A model generated the notes under the pieces. It searched no databases. It was not told the DNA's origin and saw nothing but the letters and a program-made list of their open reading frames with translations. DNA of 60,546 nucleotides. Origin: an uncultured Ectothiorhodospiraceae bacterium (GTDB lineage: Bacteria > Pseudomonadota > Gammaproteobacteria > UBA9214). A program made the position numbers and the translations under genes. The DNA lies in contig CAMYMI010000010.1 of assembly GCA_947259415.1 (NCBI GenBank), positions 1 to 60,546 on the forward strand. The letters are read 5' to 3'. Of this stretch, positions 45,267 through 53,746 are shown piece by piece (the stretch's first letter is position 1; each line of letters begins with the position of its first letter).

Positions 45267-45302
45267 ATTATACTCCTTTTTGGATGCAATTGATTCTCAA
45301 TT
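45267..45302 (-). promoter_or_regulatory. Promoter and operator-like repeat of the serine hydrolase gene
   Basis: TATAAT stands on the minus strand at 45272-45267. AATTGA-TTC-TCAATT (45288-45302) is a perfect inverted repeat across the expected -35. Its bases recall half of a Fur box, but 15 bp is too little to name the regulator. Placement suits a repressor. Confidence 0.4.
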
Positions 45303-45422
45303 AACCTGATATAAATTATAGAAGTAATTTATAAGCTGTTGTAATAGAGAATAAATATATAATTATTATGGACTTGCAAATCATCAACAGATGTAGGCTG
45401 TGCAAATCCCGGTTTGCCTGAT

Positions 45423-46421
45423 ATGTCCACTATGGTGAACTATCCGGGAGATCCTTACCCGTGGTTAGGGACTCACTGGGGCAGACTGACTGCCGCGTTT
45501 GGCCAGGGCCGCTTCCCGCATGCCCTGTTGATCACCGGCCAGCCCGGGCTGGGAAAAGCGGCCTTCGCTCATGAACTGGCGCGTTTCCTGATGTGTGAAG
45601 CGCCTGCTGAAGGTGTCGCGGCCTGTGGCAAATGTACCGGTTGCACCCTGTTTGAGGCCGGTAATCACCCGGATTTCTTCAGTGTCTCACCCGAGGAGGA
45701 CAGCAGCGCCATCAAGGTCGACCAGATCCGGGCGCTCTCCGACAGGCTGGCCATGAGCCGCCACGGGGGCGGCTTCAAGGTCGCCATCCTCGATCCGGCA
45801 GAGGCCATGAACATCAATGCCGCCAACAGCTTATTAAAGACACTGGAAGAACCGACCGATAACACAGTACTGGTACTGGTCAGCGCCAATCCGGGGCGCT
45901 TGCCGGCCACGGTTCGCAGCCGCTGCCAGCAGGTCCGGATTCCGGTACCCGAGCGTGGTGTGGCGGTAGCCTGGCTGAAGAAACAGGTCGATGCCGAACA
46001 ACCGGAGATCTGCCTCAGCCTCGCCAACGGTGCCCCATTGCTGGCGCTGGATCTGGCCCGGGGAAATGCCATTGAGGAACGGGCCCGGCATTTCCAGTCC
46101 CTGGTGGGGATCATTCAGGGGAGGCAGGACCCGCTGGCACTGGCAGCGAGCTGGTCCAAGGACGAGGACCTGACAGGCCTGCGCTGGCTGCGGGAATGGC
46201 TGATGGACCTGCTGAGGATCCGGCTCACCGGACACGTGCGGGGGATACACGGGGTTGACCTGGCGGAGGGCCTGCAGGCACTTGCACGGCAACTGGATTG
46301 CAAGGTAATGTTCGGGCAGCTGGACAAGGTGAACCGGGCGATTCAAATGGCAGGCAGTGGTATCAATCGCCAGTTGATGACCGAAGACATCCTGCTCGCA
46401 TGGGCAGCCGGGACATCCTGA
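45423..46421 (+). CDS. holB: DNA polymerase III delta' subunit
   Basis: The delta' subunit is part of the clamp loader. The 332-residue AAA+ protein has a P-loop-like 'GQPGLGKAA', the zinc-binding cysteines in 'CGKCTGC', 'NAANSLLKTLEEP' and the arginine sensor 'RSRC'. In E. coli it directly follows tmk; here it is 11.8 kb away, yet pilZ and tatD follow as usual. The start is uncertain (ATG 45423 or 45432, or TTG 45414), with no clear ribosome site. Confidence 0.92.
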   Translation: MSTMVNYPGDPYPWLGTHWGRLTAAFGQGRFPHALLITGQPGLGKAAFAHELARFLMCEAPAEGVAACGKCTGCTLFEAGNHPDFFSVSPEEDSSAIKVDQIRALSDRLAMSRHGGGFKVAILDPAEAMNINAANSLLKTLEEPTDNTVLVLVSANPGRLPATVRSRCQQVRIPVPERGVAVAWLKKQVDAEQPEICLSLANGAPLLALDLARGNAIEERARHFQSLVGIIQGRQDPLALAASWSKDEDLTGLRWLREWLMDLLRIRLTGHVRGIHGVDLAEGLQALARQLDCKVMFGQLDKVNRAIQMAGSGINRQLMTEDILLAWAAGTS

Positions 46422-46455
46422 AGGAAGATGTACAACAGGAAAGGGTAATACATTT

Positions 46456-46809
46456 ATGACACAGGCAGCCGCACCACGCCAGGGGATACTTTCCCTCACT
46501 ATCAAGGACAAGAGCGCCTTGTACGCGGCCTATATCCCCTTCATCAATGGCGGTGGCCTGTTCATCCCCACCAAGAAGAGCTACAACCTCGGTGACGAGG
46601 TGTTTATGCTGCTTACGCTGATGGACGAACCCGAGAAGATTCCAGTCGCGGGCAAGGTGGTCTGGATTACACCCATCGGGGCCCAGGGCAACCGCGCCGC
46701 CGGGATCGGTGTCCAGTTCAGCGACCAGGACGACGGCGCCGCCCGCAACAAGATCGAAGGCCTGCTCGCCGGCGCGCTCGAATCCGACCGCCCGACCCAC
46801 ACCATGTAA
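46456..46809 (+). CDS. pilZ: PilZ domain protein, type IV pilus assembly type
   Basis: A 117-residue PilZ-domain protein in the conserved holB-pilZ-tatD order. It lacks the N-terminal RxxxR c-di-GMP motif but keeps 'GIGVQF' near the end. It therefore resembles founding PilZ, which works with PilB/FimX in pilus biogenesis rather than binding c-di-GMP itself. Confidence 0.9.
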   Translation: MTQAAAPRQGILSLTIKDKSALYAAYIPFINGGGLFIPTKKSYNLGDEVFMLLTLMDEPEKIPVAGKVVWITPIGAQGNRAAGIGVQFSDQDDGAARNKIEGLLAGALESDRPTHTM

Positions 46810-46875
46810 ACGCCGCGTTTGCGGTCATCACAAAAGCAATTATCATTCACCTCTTGTCTTTAAGAGGTACGCCAC

Positions 46876-47658
46876 ATGCTGGTCGATTCACACTGCCACC
46901 TTGACATGCTGGACCTGCAGTCTTTCGAGGGCGGGCTCGACGGCGTGCTGGCAGCTGCGCGCGATCTGGGCGTTGGCCACATGCTGTGCGTCTCCGTCAA
47001 CCTGGAAGACTACCCCGACATGCTGGCGCTGGTGGAGGGCTGCGATGAGGTCACCGTCTCGGTCGGGGTCCACCCCAATGAACAGGGCGGACACGACCCG
47101 GATCCTGCTGAACTGGTCGAGCTGGCCGCACAACCCAGGGTCATCGCAATCGGTGAGTCGGGCCTGGACTATTTCCGCAGCGAGGGCGACCTCGACTGGC
47201 AGCGGCAGCGTTTCCGGAACCACATCGCGGCGGCCAAACAGTGCGGCAAGCCGCTGATCATCCACTCACGTGATGCCAAGGAAGACACCCTCAGGATCAT
47301 GAAGGAGGAGGGGGCCAGCGCGGCACGCGGGGTGATGCACTGCTTTACCGGCGACTGGGATATGGCGCAACGTGCCATCGACATGGATTTCTATATCTCC
47401 TTCTCCGGTATCGTGACCTTCAACAGCGCCCGGGAGCTGAAGGAGATCGCGCAGCGGATGCCGCTCGACAGGATGCTGGTGGAGACCGACTGTCCCTACC
47501 TGGCGCCGGTGCCGCACCGCGGCAAACCGAATCAGCCAGCCTACGTGCGCCATGTGGCCGAGCATATCGCCGAACTGCGCGGCGAGACGCTAGAGCGCAT
47601 CGCCTCGGCGACCACAGAAAATTTCAAGGCATTGTTCAATCCACCCGTGTCGTTCTAA
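46876..47658 (+). CDS. TatD-family metal-dependent hydrolase (YcfH-like)
   Basis: The 260-residue TIM-barrel hydrolase has the metal-binding 'DSHCHLDML' at the N-terminus, 'GESGLDYF', 'HSRDA', 'HCFTGD' and 'ETDCPYLAP'. Family members are DNases or deacylases. The conserved position after pilZ marks it as the YcfH orthologue. Confidence 0.92.
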   Translation: MLVDSHCHLDMLDLQSFEGGLDGVLAAARDLGVGHMLCVSVNLEDYPDMLALVEGCDEVTVSVGVHPNEQGGHDPDPAELVELAAQPRVIAIGESGLDYFRSEGDLDWQRQRFRNHIAAAKQCGKPLIIHSRDAKEDTLRIMKEEGASAARGVMHCFTGDWDMAQRAIDMDFYISFSGIVTFNSARELKEIAQRMPLDRMLVETDCPYLAPVPHRGKPNQPAYVRHVAEHIAELRGETLERIASATTENFKALFNPPVSF

Positions 47659-47741
47659 GGAAAAGATAGCCGTCAAAAGTGAGAAATAAGAGGTGAGCAG
47701 TTAGAAGTAAAAAGTAATAAGGGCCACTGCTGTCCCGTTAA

Positions 47742-47841
47742 CTCCCTCTCCCTCCGGGAGAGGGTTGGGGAGAGGGGACAAAACAGGATAACTGCTTAAT
47801 ATTATATCCCCTCATCCTGGCCACCTACCTGCGGGAGAAGG
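47742..47841. repeat. CTCCCTCTCCC-type dispersed repeat, copy A
   Basis: It starts with the hairpin CTCTCCCTCCGGGAGAG and GGTTGGGGAGAGGGGA. After about 35 AT-rich bases comes TCCCCTCATCCTGG and GGGAGAAGG. Further copies lie at 50215-50336 and 56421-56525. The 309-base gap between tatD and the thioesterase gene otherwise holds nothing recognisable. Confidence 0.8.
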
Positions 47842-47967
47842 AATTTTCTTTTGTTTCAACTAGCCGATATTGTGTCGGGCACGTCGCTATCGCTCCTTTG
47901 CCCAACCTACCGACTGGTCAATCCCCCGTGTCGTTATAGATCTGCAAGGCGTTCCTGCAGGTACGTC

Positions 47968-48381
47968 TTATTTCGGTAAAGGCCGCGGCCGGCGCTGTTC
48001 ATCGACGGCAACGTAGGTCAGGTCGGCCTCGGTGAGGTGGACGACCTCATGGTGATTCCGGTAACGCTCGGCAAAGGCCTTGACGTTGACCGTGAGTGAG
48101 GTATTACCGATGCGGGTCACCCGTGCATAGCAGCTGATCAGGTCGCCGACAAAGGCGGGGTGTTTGAACTGGAAGGCATTGACCGCCACGGTCACGATGC
48201 GGCCATGCGCCTGGCGGCGCGCGATAATGCTGCCGGCGATATCCACCTGGGACATGATCCAGCCGCCGAAGATATCACCATCGGCGTTGACGTCGGCGGG
48301 CGAGGCCATCACCCGGATGGCGAGGTGGCGATCGTCGGGAAGTTCGAAATCTTCAGCCATATGGTAGCTAATGACCTTCAT
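47968..48381 (-). CDS. Acyl-CoA thioesterase, YciA-like hotdog fold
   Basis: A 137-residue hotdog protein with 'PADVNADGDIFGGWIMSQVD' (the YciA signature with the catalytic Asp) and 'GRIVTVAVNAFQF'. It hydrolyses acyl-CoA. It overlaps the acyl-CoA ligase stop by 14 bases if read from 48381; a second ATG at 48360 has a better ribosome site (GAAGG) and may be the true start. It is the last gene of the leftward fatty-acid cluster. Confidence 0.87.
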   Translation of the reverse strand: MKVISYHMAEDFELPDDRHLAIRVMASPADVNADGDIFGGWIMSQVDIAGSIIARRQAHGRIVTVAVNAFQFKHPAFVGDLISCYARVTRIGNTSLTVNVKAFAERYRNHHEVVHLTEADLTYVAVDEQRRPRPLPK

Positions 48382-50173
48382 ACAGTTTGTCGATGGCGTC
48401 CGAGAAATGCTCCTGGATGCGATTGCGCTTCAGCTTGAGTGTCGGCGTGATCATCTCGTTCTCGATGGTCCAGGGTTCGAGGGTGCAGGTCGCGCGGTGC
48501 ACCTGGGCGTACCCCGGAAATTCGGACAACTGTCCGGCCAGCTTTGTACACACAGCCTGTTCCACGGATTCGTTGGCCAGTGACGCGGGGTCCACGGGAT
48601 CCAGACCCATGCCGCGCGCGAAACCCTCCCACTGTTCCGGGTTCAGCACGATGGCGGCGGTGAGGTAGGGGCGGCCTTCACCGGTGATCATGACCTGCTC
48701 GAACAGTGGGTCAAGCGCGATGGCCATTTCCATGTCCGCGGGCGGTACCTTCTCGCCGTTGGCCAGAACAATGATCTCCTTCAGGCGTCCGGTGATGTAG
48801 ATGTGGTTGTTCTCGATTCGCGCCTTGTCACCTGTATGCAACCAGCCGTCGTCATCGATCATGTCGCGGGTGGCCTCGGGATTGTCCCAGTAGCCCGGCA
48901 TCACGCAGGGGCCGCGGGTCAGCAGTTCATCATCCTCGCCCACCTTCACCTCGAGATTTGACAGCGGCACACCGACGCTGGCCGGGTCATTGTCGTCCTC
49001 CGGGTTGGCACTGATGATCGGGCTGGTTTCGGTAAGGCCGTAACCCTGTACCAGGTTGAGCCCGAGGCCGATAAACACCCGGGCAATCGGTGTCGGCAGG
49101 GGGGCACCGCCGGAGGCGGCCAGGCGCATCCGGCCGCCCAGCTTGGCCATGATCTTGCCGGCCACCAGCTTGTCGAGCAGTGGCCACAACAGGAAACCGG
49201 GGTGCCAACCGCTACGTCCCTGCTGGTGCAGGAAGCGTTTCCAGCCGGTATCGACGGCCAGGTTAAACAGTTTGGTGGCCAATGGAGATTTCTCGGCCAG
49301 ACCGGCCTGGATCTTGTTGTAGACACGCTCGTAGATGCGCGGCACGGAGATCAGGATGGTGGGCTTGATGTTCAGCAGGTCTTCGCCCAACTCGGGGATG
49401 GAGCGCGCATAGGCGACGGTGGCACCGACCATCATGGGAATGTAATAACCGACGGTACGCTCGAAGGTATGCGACAGGGGCAGGAAGGACAGTAACAGAT
49501 CACCCCCGTGGACATGGACGATTTCCAGGGCACTGTCGGCATTGGCCAGGATGTTACGGTGACTGAGCATGACACCCTTGGGGCGTCCGGTGGTGCCCGA
49601 GGTGTAGACGATGGTTGCCAGGTCATCGGGTGCGCCATCGGCGTTGCGCAGACCGTCGGCATCTTCCGGCAGCCAATCCGCAACGCTGCGCAACCGGGTC
49701 TCATCCGCGGGTGCCGTAATCGTTTCCAGGGTGAGGATGCGGCTCAGCGTGCCGAGCTGGTCACGTACCGGCAGCAGCCGTTCCCACTGTTCCGCACCCT
49801 GCAGCAGCAGCAGTTTGGCGCCGGCATGATTGAGTATGTAGGCGCTGTTCTCGGCGCGGTCGTCGGTGTACAGGGGGACGACCACCAGACCGGATCCCAG
49901 TGCCGCCTGGTCGAAGATCACCCATTCCTTGCAATTACGCAGCAGGATGGCGACCCGGTCACCCGGCTGCAGGTCCTCGTTGGCCAGGGCGGACTGCCAG
50001 CGGGCCACCTCGATCCCCATGTCGGCCCAGCTGGAATCATTCCACTGGCCGCTGGACTCGTTATATTGACGGTAGGCTACGCTGTTCGGTGTCTTGCTGA
50101 CACGTTTGCGAAACAGCCCGGCCAGCGTCCCGGCTTCATCGGCAGGTATCTTGTCCGTCATTCTCTCGGCCAT
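48368..50173 (-). CDS. Long-chain acyl-CoA synthetase (AMP-binding)
   Basis: The 601-residue ligase activates fatty acids with ATP and CoA. The AMP-binding loop 'YTSGTTGRPKGVMLSH' is intact, followed by 'GYGLTETSP' and the hinge region 'LHTGDKARIENN'. It resembles FadD15-type ligases rather than E. coli FadD. GGGGGA precedes the ATG by six bases. It is separated from fadJ by repeat copy B. Confidence 0.92.
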   Translation of the reverse strand: MAERMTDKIPADEAGTLAGLFRKRVSKTPNSVAYRQYNESSGQWNDSSWADMGIEVARWQSALANEDLQPGDRVAILLRNCKEWVIFDQAALGSGLVVVPLYTDDRAENSAYILNHAGAKLLLLQGAEQWERLLPVRDQLGTLSRILTLETITAPADETRLRSVADWLPEDADGLRNADGAPDDLATIVYTSGTTGRPKGVMLSHRNILANADSALEIVHVHGGDLLLSFLPLSHTFERTVGYYIPMMVGATVAYARSIPELGEDLLNIKPTILISVPRIYERVYNKIQAGLAEKSPLATKLFNLAVDTGWKRFLHQQGRSGWHPGFLLWPLLDKLVAGKIMAKLGGRMRLAASGGAPLPTPIARVFIGLGLNLVQGYGLTETSPIISANPEDDNDPASVGVPLSNLEVKVGEDDELLTRGPCVMPGYWDNPEATRDMIDDDGWLHTGDKARIENNHIYITGRLKEIIVLANGEKVPPADMEMAIALDPLFEQVMITGEGRPYLTAAIVLNPEQWEGFARGMGLDPVDPASLANESVEQAVCTKLAGQLSEFPGYAQVHRATCTLEPWTIENEMITPTLKLKRNRIQEHFSDAIDKLYEGH

Positions 50174-50214
50174 CTAGTCCCCCTTTATGAATTGAATCAC
50201 TGTTGTTCCATAAA

Positions 50215-50336
50215 CTCCCTCTCCCTCAGGGAGAGGGTTGGGGAGAGGGGATAAAATGTGATAACTGCATGAATTCAAACCCCCTCATCCTGTCCTTCTC
50301 CCGAAGCACCCAGAAGGCGGGCATAAAGGAGAAGGG
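50215..50336. repeat. CTCCCTCTCCC-type dispersed repeat, copy B
   Basis: Same design and orientation as copy A: CTCCCTCTCCCTCAGGGAGA, then GGTTGGGGAGAGGGGA, an AT-rich centre, and CCCCTCATCCTGTCCTTCTC. It fills the gap between the FadJ-like gene and the ligase gene inside the fatty-acid cluster. Confidence 0.8.
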
Positions 50337-50366
50337 ACGTAATTTTTGTATGGTGGCGGTACAGAT

Positions 50367-52430
50367 TTATGCTCCGTGTTTTGTGACAGCAGTGGAATTG
50401 AATAACGAGTCCCAGCCCTGGTCCGGTGTGAAACGTTCACCGTAGCGGCTGGTGAATTGCTGCAGCCGTGCCTGTAATGCGGCCGGACCCGTGGACTGGA
50501 TGTGGTGCATGGGTCCCCCGCGGAAGGGTGCAAAACCGGTGCCGAAGATCATGCCGGCATCGAGCAGGTCGCTGCTCCCGACAACCTGCTCACGCACGCA
50601 GCTCACGGCCTCGTTCAGCAGGCGTAGCATAAGCCGGTCGCTGATCTCCTCCAGTTGGGCATCGGAGCCAGAGACCTTCGGCTTGACGGCCTTGCCCTTG
50701 CGGTATTCATAGAAGCCACGCCCGGACTTGCGCCCGAGCCGGCCGTTGGCCACCAACTGTTGCAGGCGCTCCGGTATCGCGGCGTTGAAATGGGATGCCA
50801 GCACCTCTGCCACGTGCAGGCAGATATCCAGGCCGACGCTGTCGGACAGTTCAACCGGGCCCATCGGCATACCGAAACCGGTCGCGGCCTTGTCGATGAG
50901 GCTGGCGGCCACACCCTCGGATTCCAATATAACCGCCTCCATGAGGTAGGGCATCAGGATGCGGTTGACCATGAAGCCGGGGGTGCTGGTCACCGGCAGG
51001 GGCAGGCGGTCGATCTGCCGGGTGAAGGCCAGCGCCCTGGCCGAGACCTCCGTCGCGGTGGACGTGCCGTTCACCACCTCCACCAGTTGCATCTTGGCCA
51101 CCGGGTTGAAGAAATGCAGCCCCACCAGCTGTCCGGGCCGGGCCAGGGCCTCGGCAAGTTCCTCCAGCGGGATGCTCGAAGTGTTGGTCGCCAGGATGGC
51201 ATCGGCCTTCATGCGCGGTTCCAGTTCGCGGTACAGGTCGCGCTTGACCTCGGCATCCTCGAAAATGGCCTCGATGATGATATCGGCATGGGCCACGCCG
51301 ACCCCCTTGTGGTCGGGCATCAGGCGGTCCATGGCGGCCTGAATCTCGCGCGGTTTTTTCAGCTTGCGCTTGAACAGGGCATGGGCACGCTGCATGGCGG
51401 GTGCAATGCGCTCCGGTGCCTGGTCCTGGAGGGAGACCCGGAAGCCGCGCAGGGCGCACCAGGAAGCGATATCACCACCCATGGTGCCGGCGCCCACCAC
51501 GTGGACATATTTCGGTTGGTAGTCGCTGTCACGGCCCAATCCCTTGAGTTGTTCCTGCAGGAAAAAGACGCGGATAAGGTTGCGGGCGGTCAGATCGTTG
51601 ATCAGGCGGGCAACGGACTGCGCCTCGGCCTCGAGCATGGCAGCAGTGTCACTGGCGTGTCTGCGCCAGATATCGATCAGTGCATAGGGGGCAGGGTAGT
51701 GTGCACGTGGGGCGCGTTTGGCCACCTGCCTGCGCATGACCACGGCCAGTAGCGGGCGGGCGATGAAGCTGTTACTGAGTCGGTCGAGCAAGCCGGGTCG
51801 GGCCGGCGCCGGGGCATCGAGTATCAGGCGGCGCGCTGCCGTGTGCAGGTGGCGTTCCGGAACCACCCGGTCCACCAGGCCGATGCGTTTGGCCTGACGG
51901 CCGGCCAGGCTACGGCCGGTGAGCATCAGGTCCATGGCCTTGAGGCCGCCGACCAAAGGCGTCAGGCGCGCACTGCCGCCCCAGCCGGGGTGGATCCCGA
52001 GGCGTACCTCGGGCAGCCCCAGGCGGGTGCCGGGATCATCGCGGGTTACCCGGTAGCGGCAGGCCAGCGCCAGCTCGGTGCCGCCGCCCAGGCAGAAGCC
52101 GTGGATCAGGGCCACGGTCGGAACGGTATAAGCCGCCAACCGGTTGAACACCGACTGCCCGTGCTGCAGAAACGCGAGTGCCTGTGCCTCGGTCTCGATG
52201 CGGGTGAACGACTCGATGTCGGCACCGGCAATGAAGCCGTTGGCCTTGTCGGAAAGGATCACCAGGCCGCGGGGGCACTGGGCGGCGATCGACTGGAGCT
52301 GCTGGTCCAGTTCATTCAGGACCTCGCTACTGAAGGTGTTGGTCCCGCTGCCGGTCTTGTCGAAGTGCAACCAGACGATGTTGTCGCTGTCCGTCTCTGC
52401 CCGGAAGTGGGTGCCGGTGTCGCTCATCAT
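50367..52430 (-). CDS. fadJ: Enoyl-CoA hydratase/3-hydroxyacyl-CoA dehydrogenase (FadJ-like)
   Basis: This 687-residue bifunctional enzyme runs the middle steps of beta-oxidation. The N-terminal crotonase domain (about 10-190) has 'FIAGADI' and 'GFCLGGGTELALACRYR'. The NAD-binding domain has 'VGAGTMGGDIA', and 'GLHFFNPVAKMQLVEVV' holds the catalytic His. It lies two bases after the thiolase gene, as in fadIJ operons. The start is one of two adjacent ATG codons (52430 or 52427). Confidence 0.92.
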   Translation of the reverse strand: MMSDTGTHFRAETDSDNIVWLHFDKTGSGTNTFSSEVLNELDQQLQSIAAQCPRGLVILSDKANGFIAGADIESFTRIETEAQALAFLQHGQSVFNRLAAYTVPTVALIHGFCLGGGTELALACRYRVTRDDPGTRLGLPEVRLGIHPGWGGSARLTPLVGGLKAMDLMLTGRSLAGRQAKRIGLVDRVVPERHLHTAARRLILDAPAPARPGLLDRLSNSFIARPLLAVVMRRQVAKRAPRAHYPAPYALIDIWRRHASDTAAMLEAEAQSVARLINDLTARNLIRVFFLQEQLKGLGRDSDYQPKYVHVVGAGTMGGDIASWCALRGFRVSLQDQAPERIAPAMQRAHALFKRKLKKPREIQAAMDRLMPDHKGVGVAHADIIIEAIFEDAEVKRDLYRELEPRMKADAILATNTSSIPLEELAEALARPGQLVGLHFFNPVAKMQLVEVVNGTSTATEVSARALAFTRQIDRLPLPVTSTPGFMVNRILMPYLMEAVILESEGVAASLIDKAATGFGMPMGPVELSDSVGLDICLHVAEVLASHFNAAIPERLQQLVANGRLGRKSGRGFYEYRKGKAVKPKVSGSDAQLEEISDRLMLRLLNEAVSCVREQVVGSSDLLDAGMIFGTGFAPFRGGPMHHIQSTGPAALQARLQQFTSRYGERFTPDQGWDSLFNSTAVTKHGA

Positions 52431-52432
52431 TG

Positions 52433-53743
52433 TTACCCCGCTGTCCTTTCGACCAGCAGTGCGCCACCCTGGCCGCCACCGATACACAGGCTGGCCATCC
52501 CGCGGTGTGCCTGTTCGCGTTCCAGTACGCGCACCAGGTGCAACACGATGCGTGCACCGCTGGCGCCTACCGGGTGGCCGATGCTGACGCCGCCGCCGTC
52601 CACGTTCAGGCGTGCTTCATCGATGGGGGTGAACGGGGTGTCGCGTCCGAGTTCCGTGCGGCAGAAATCGGCATCCTGCCAGGCAGTGAGACAGGCCAGC
52701 ACCTGGGCGGCAAAGGCCTCGTTGATCTCCCAGTAATCGATGTCCGTGCTGTCGAACCCCTGCCGCATCAGCACCGGTGCCATGGCATACGCCGGCCCGA
52801 GCCCCATTTGGGCGGGGTCCAGTCCGGCCCACTGGCTGTCGATCAGTTGGCCGAGCACCGGCAGGTTGTAACGTGCCACTGTGTCCTCCGAGGCCAGCAG
52901 CAGCCACGCCGCGCCGTCGGTGACCTGGGCGCTGTTACCGGCGGTCACATTGCCGTCCGGGCGGTCGAACACGGGTTTGAGTTTTGCCAGTTGTTCCATG
53001 CTGGTGTCGGGCCGCAGCCCGTCATCGTGATCGTAGTAATTGCCGCGGCTGTCGTAGATCGCCTCGATCTCTTCGAGGTGACCGGTCCTGTGTCCGGCGT
53101 CCAGGCGCTGGTGGCTGCGCAGGGCAAAGGCATCCATCGCTTCACGGCTGACCCCGAAGCGGTGTGCGAGGATCTCGGCCGTCTGTCCCATGGAGAGCCC
53201 CACGACCGGGTCGGTCAGGCCGCGCAACAGGGCGATGACCGGCCGCAGGTAGGCGGGCCTGAGACCGGCCAGGGCCTTGAGCCGGGCCCCTGCAGTGCGG
53301 GCACGGTTCCAGCTGGCCAGCCAGTTGACCATGGCATTGCCCAGCAGCACCGGCGCACGGCTCATGGATTCCACACCGCCGGCCAATACCAGTCCGGCGC
53401 GGCCGCTGGCGATGTTCTGGGCAGCGCAGTCGATGGACTGCAGGCCGGAGGCGCAGTTGCGCTGCACGGTCCAGGCCGGTACGCGTTCACCACAGCCCAG
53501 CCGCAGTGCGGCGACCCGGCCGATGTTGGCCTCATCGGGTCCGGGCATGACGCAACCGAGGATGACCTCGGACAGGTCGGTGGCGGAGAAGGGTTGGCGC
53601 GCGAGTAAGGGACGTGCCGCGGCCACCGCGAGGTCGGACGCTGCAAAGGCGCCGGGTTTGCCGCGGGCTTTCAGGCACGGGGTACGACTGCCGTCAACGA
53701 CCAGGACCGGCCGGCCACCCCATCCAGCTTGTTGTGCCCCCAT
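52433..53743 (-). CDS. fadI: Acetyl-CoA acyltransferase (thiolase, FadI-like)
   Basis: The 436-residue thiolase has the acylated Cys in 'NCASGLQS', the His in 'NEAFAAQ' context and 'GGGVSIGHPVGASGARIV', and the second Cys in 'SLCIGGGQGGALLVE'. Length matches FadI (436 in E. coli). It cleaves 3-ketoacyl-CoA. Only three bases separate it from fadE upstream. Confidence 0.93.
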   Translation of the reverse strand: MGAQQAGWGGRPVLVVDGSRTPCLKARGKPGAFAASDLAVAAARPLLARQPFSATDLSEVILGCVMPGPDEANIGRVAALRLGCGERVPAWTVQRNCASGLQSIDCAAQNIASGRAGLVLAGGVESMSRAPVLLGNAMVNWLASWNRARTAGARLKALAGLRPAYLRPVIALLRGLTDPVVGLSMGQTAEILAHRFGVSREAMDAFALRSHQRLDAGHRTGHLEEIEAIYDSRGNYYDHDDGLRPDTSMEQLAKLKPVFDRPDGNVTAGNSAQVTDGAAWLLLASEDTVARYNLPVLGQLIDSQWAGLDPAQMGLGPAYAMAPVLMRQGFDSTDIDYWEINEAFAAQVLACLTAWQDADFCRTELGRDTPFTPIDEARLNVDGGGVSIGHPVGASGARIVLHLVRVLEREQAHRGMASLCIGGGQGGALLVERTAG

Positions 53744-53746
53744 TAG

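Noticed and set aside
50655-53608. Two long rightward frames (365 and 392 codons)
   Set aside because: They are antisense to the FadJ-like and thiolase genes, which have complete family motifs.
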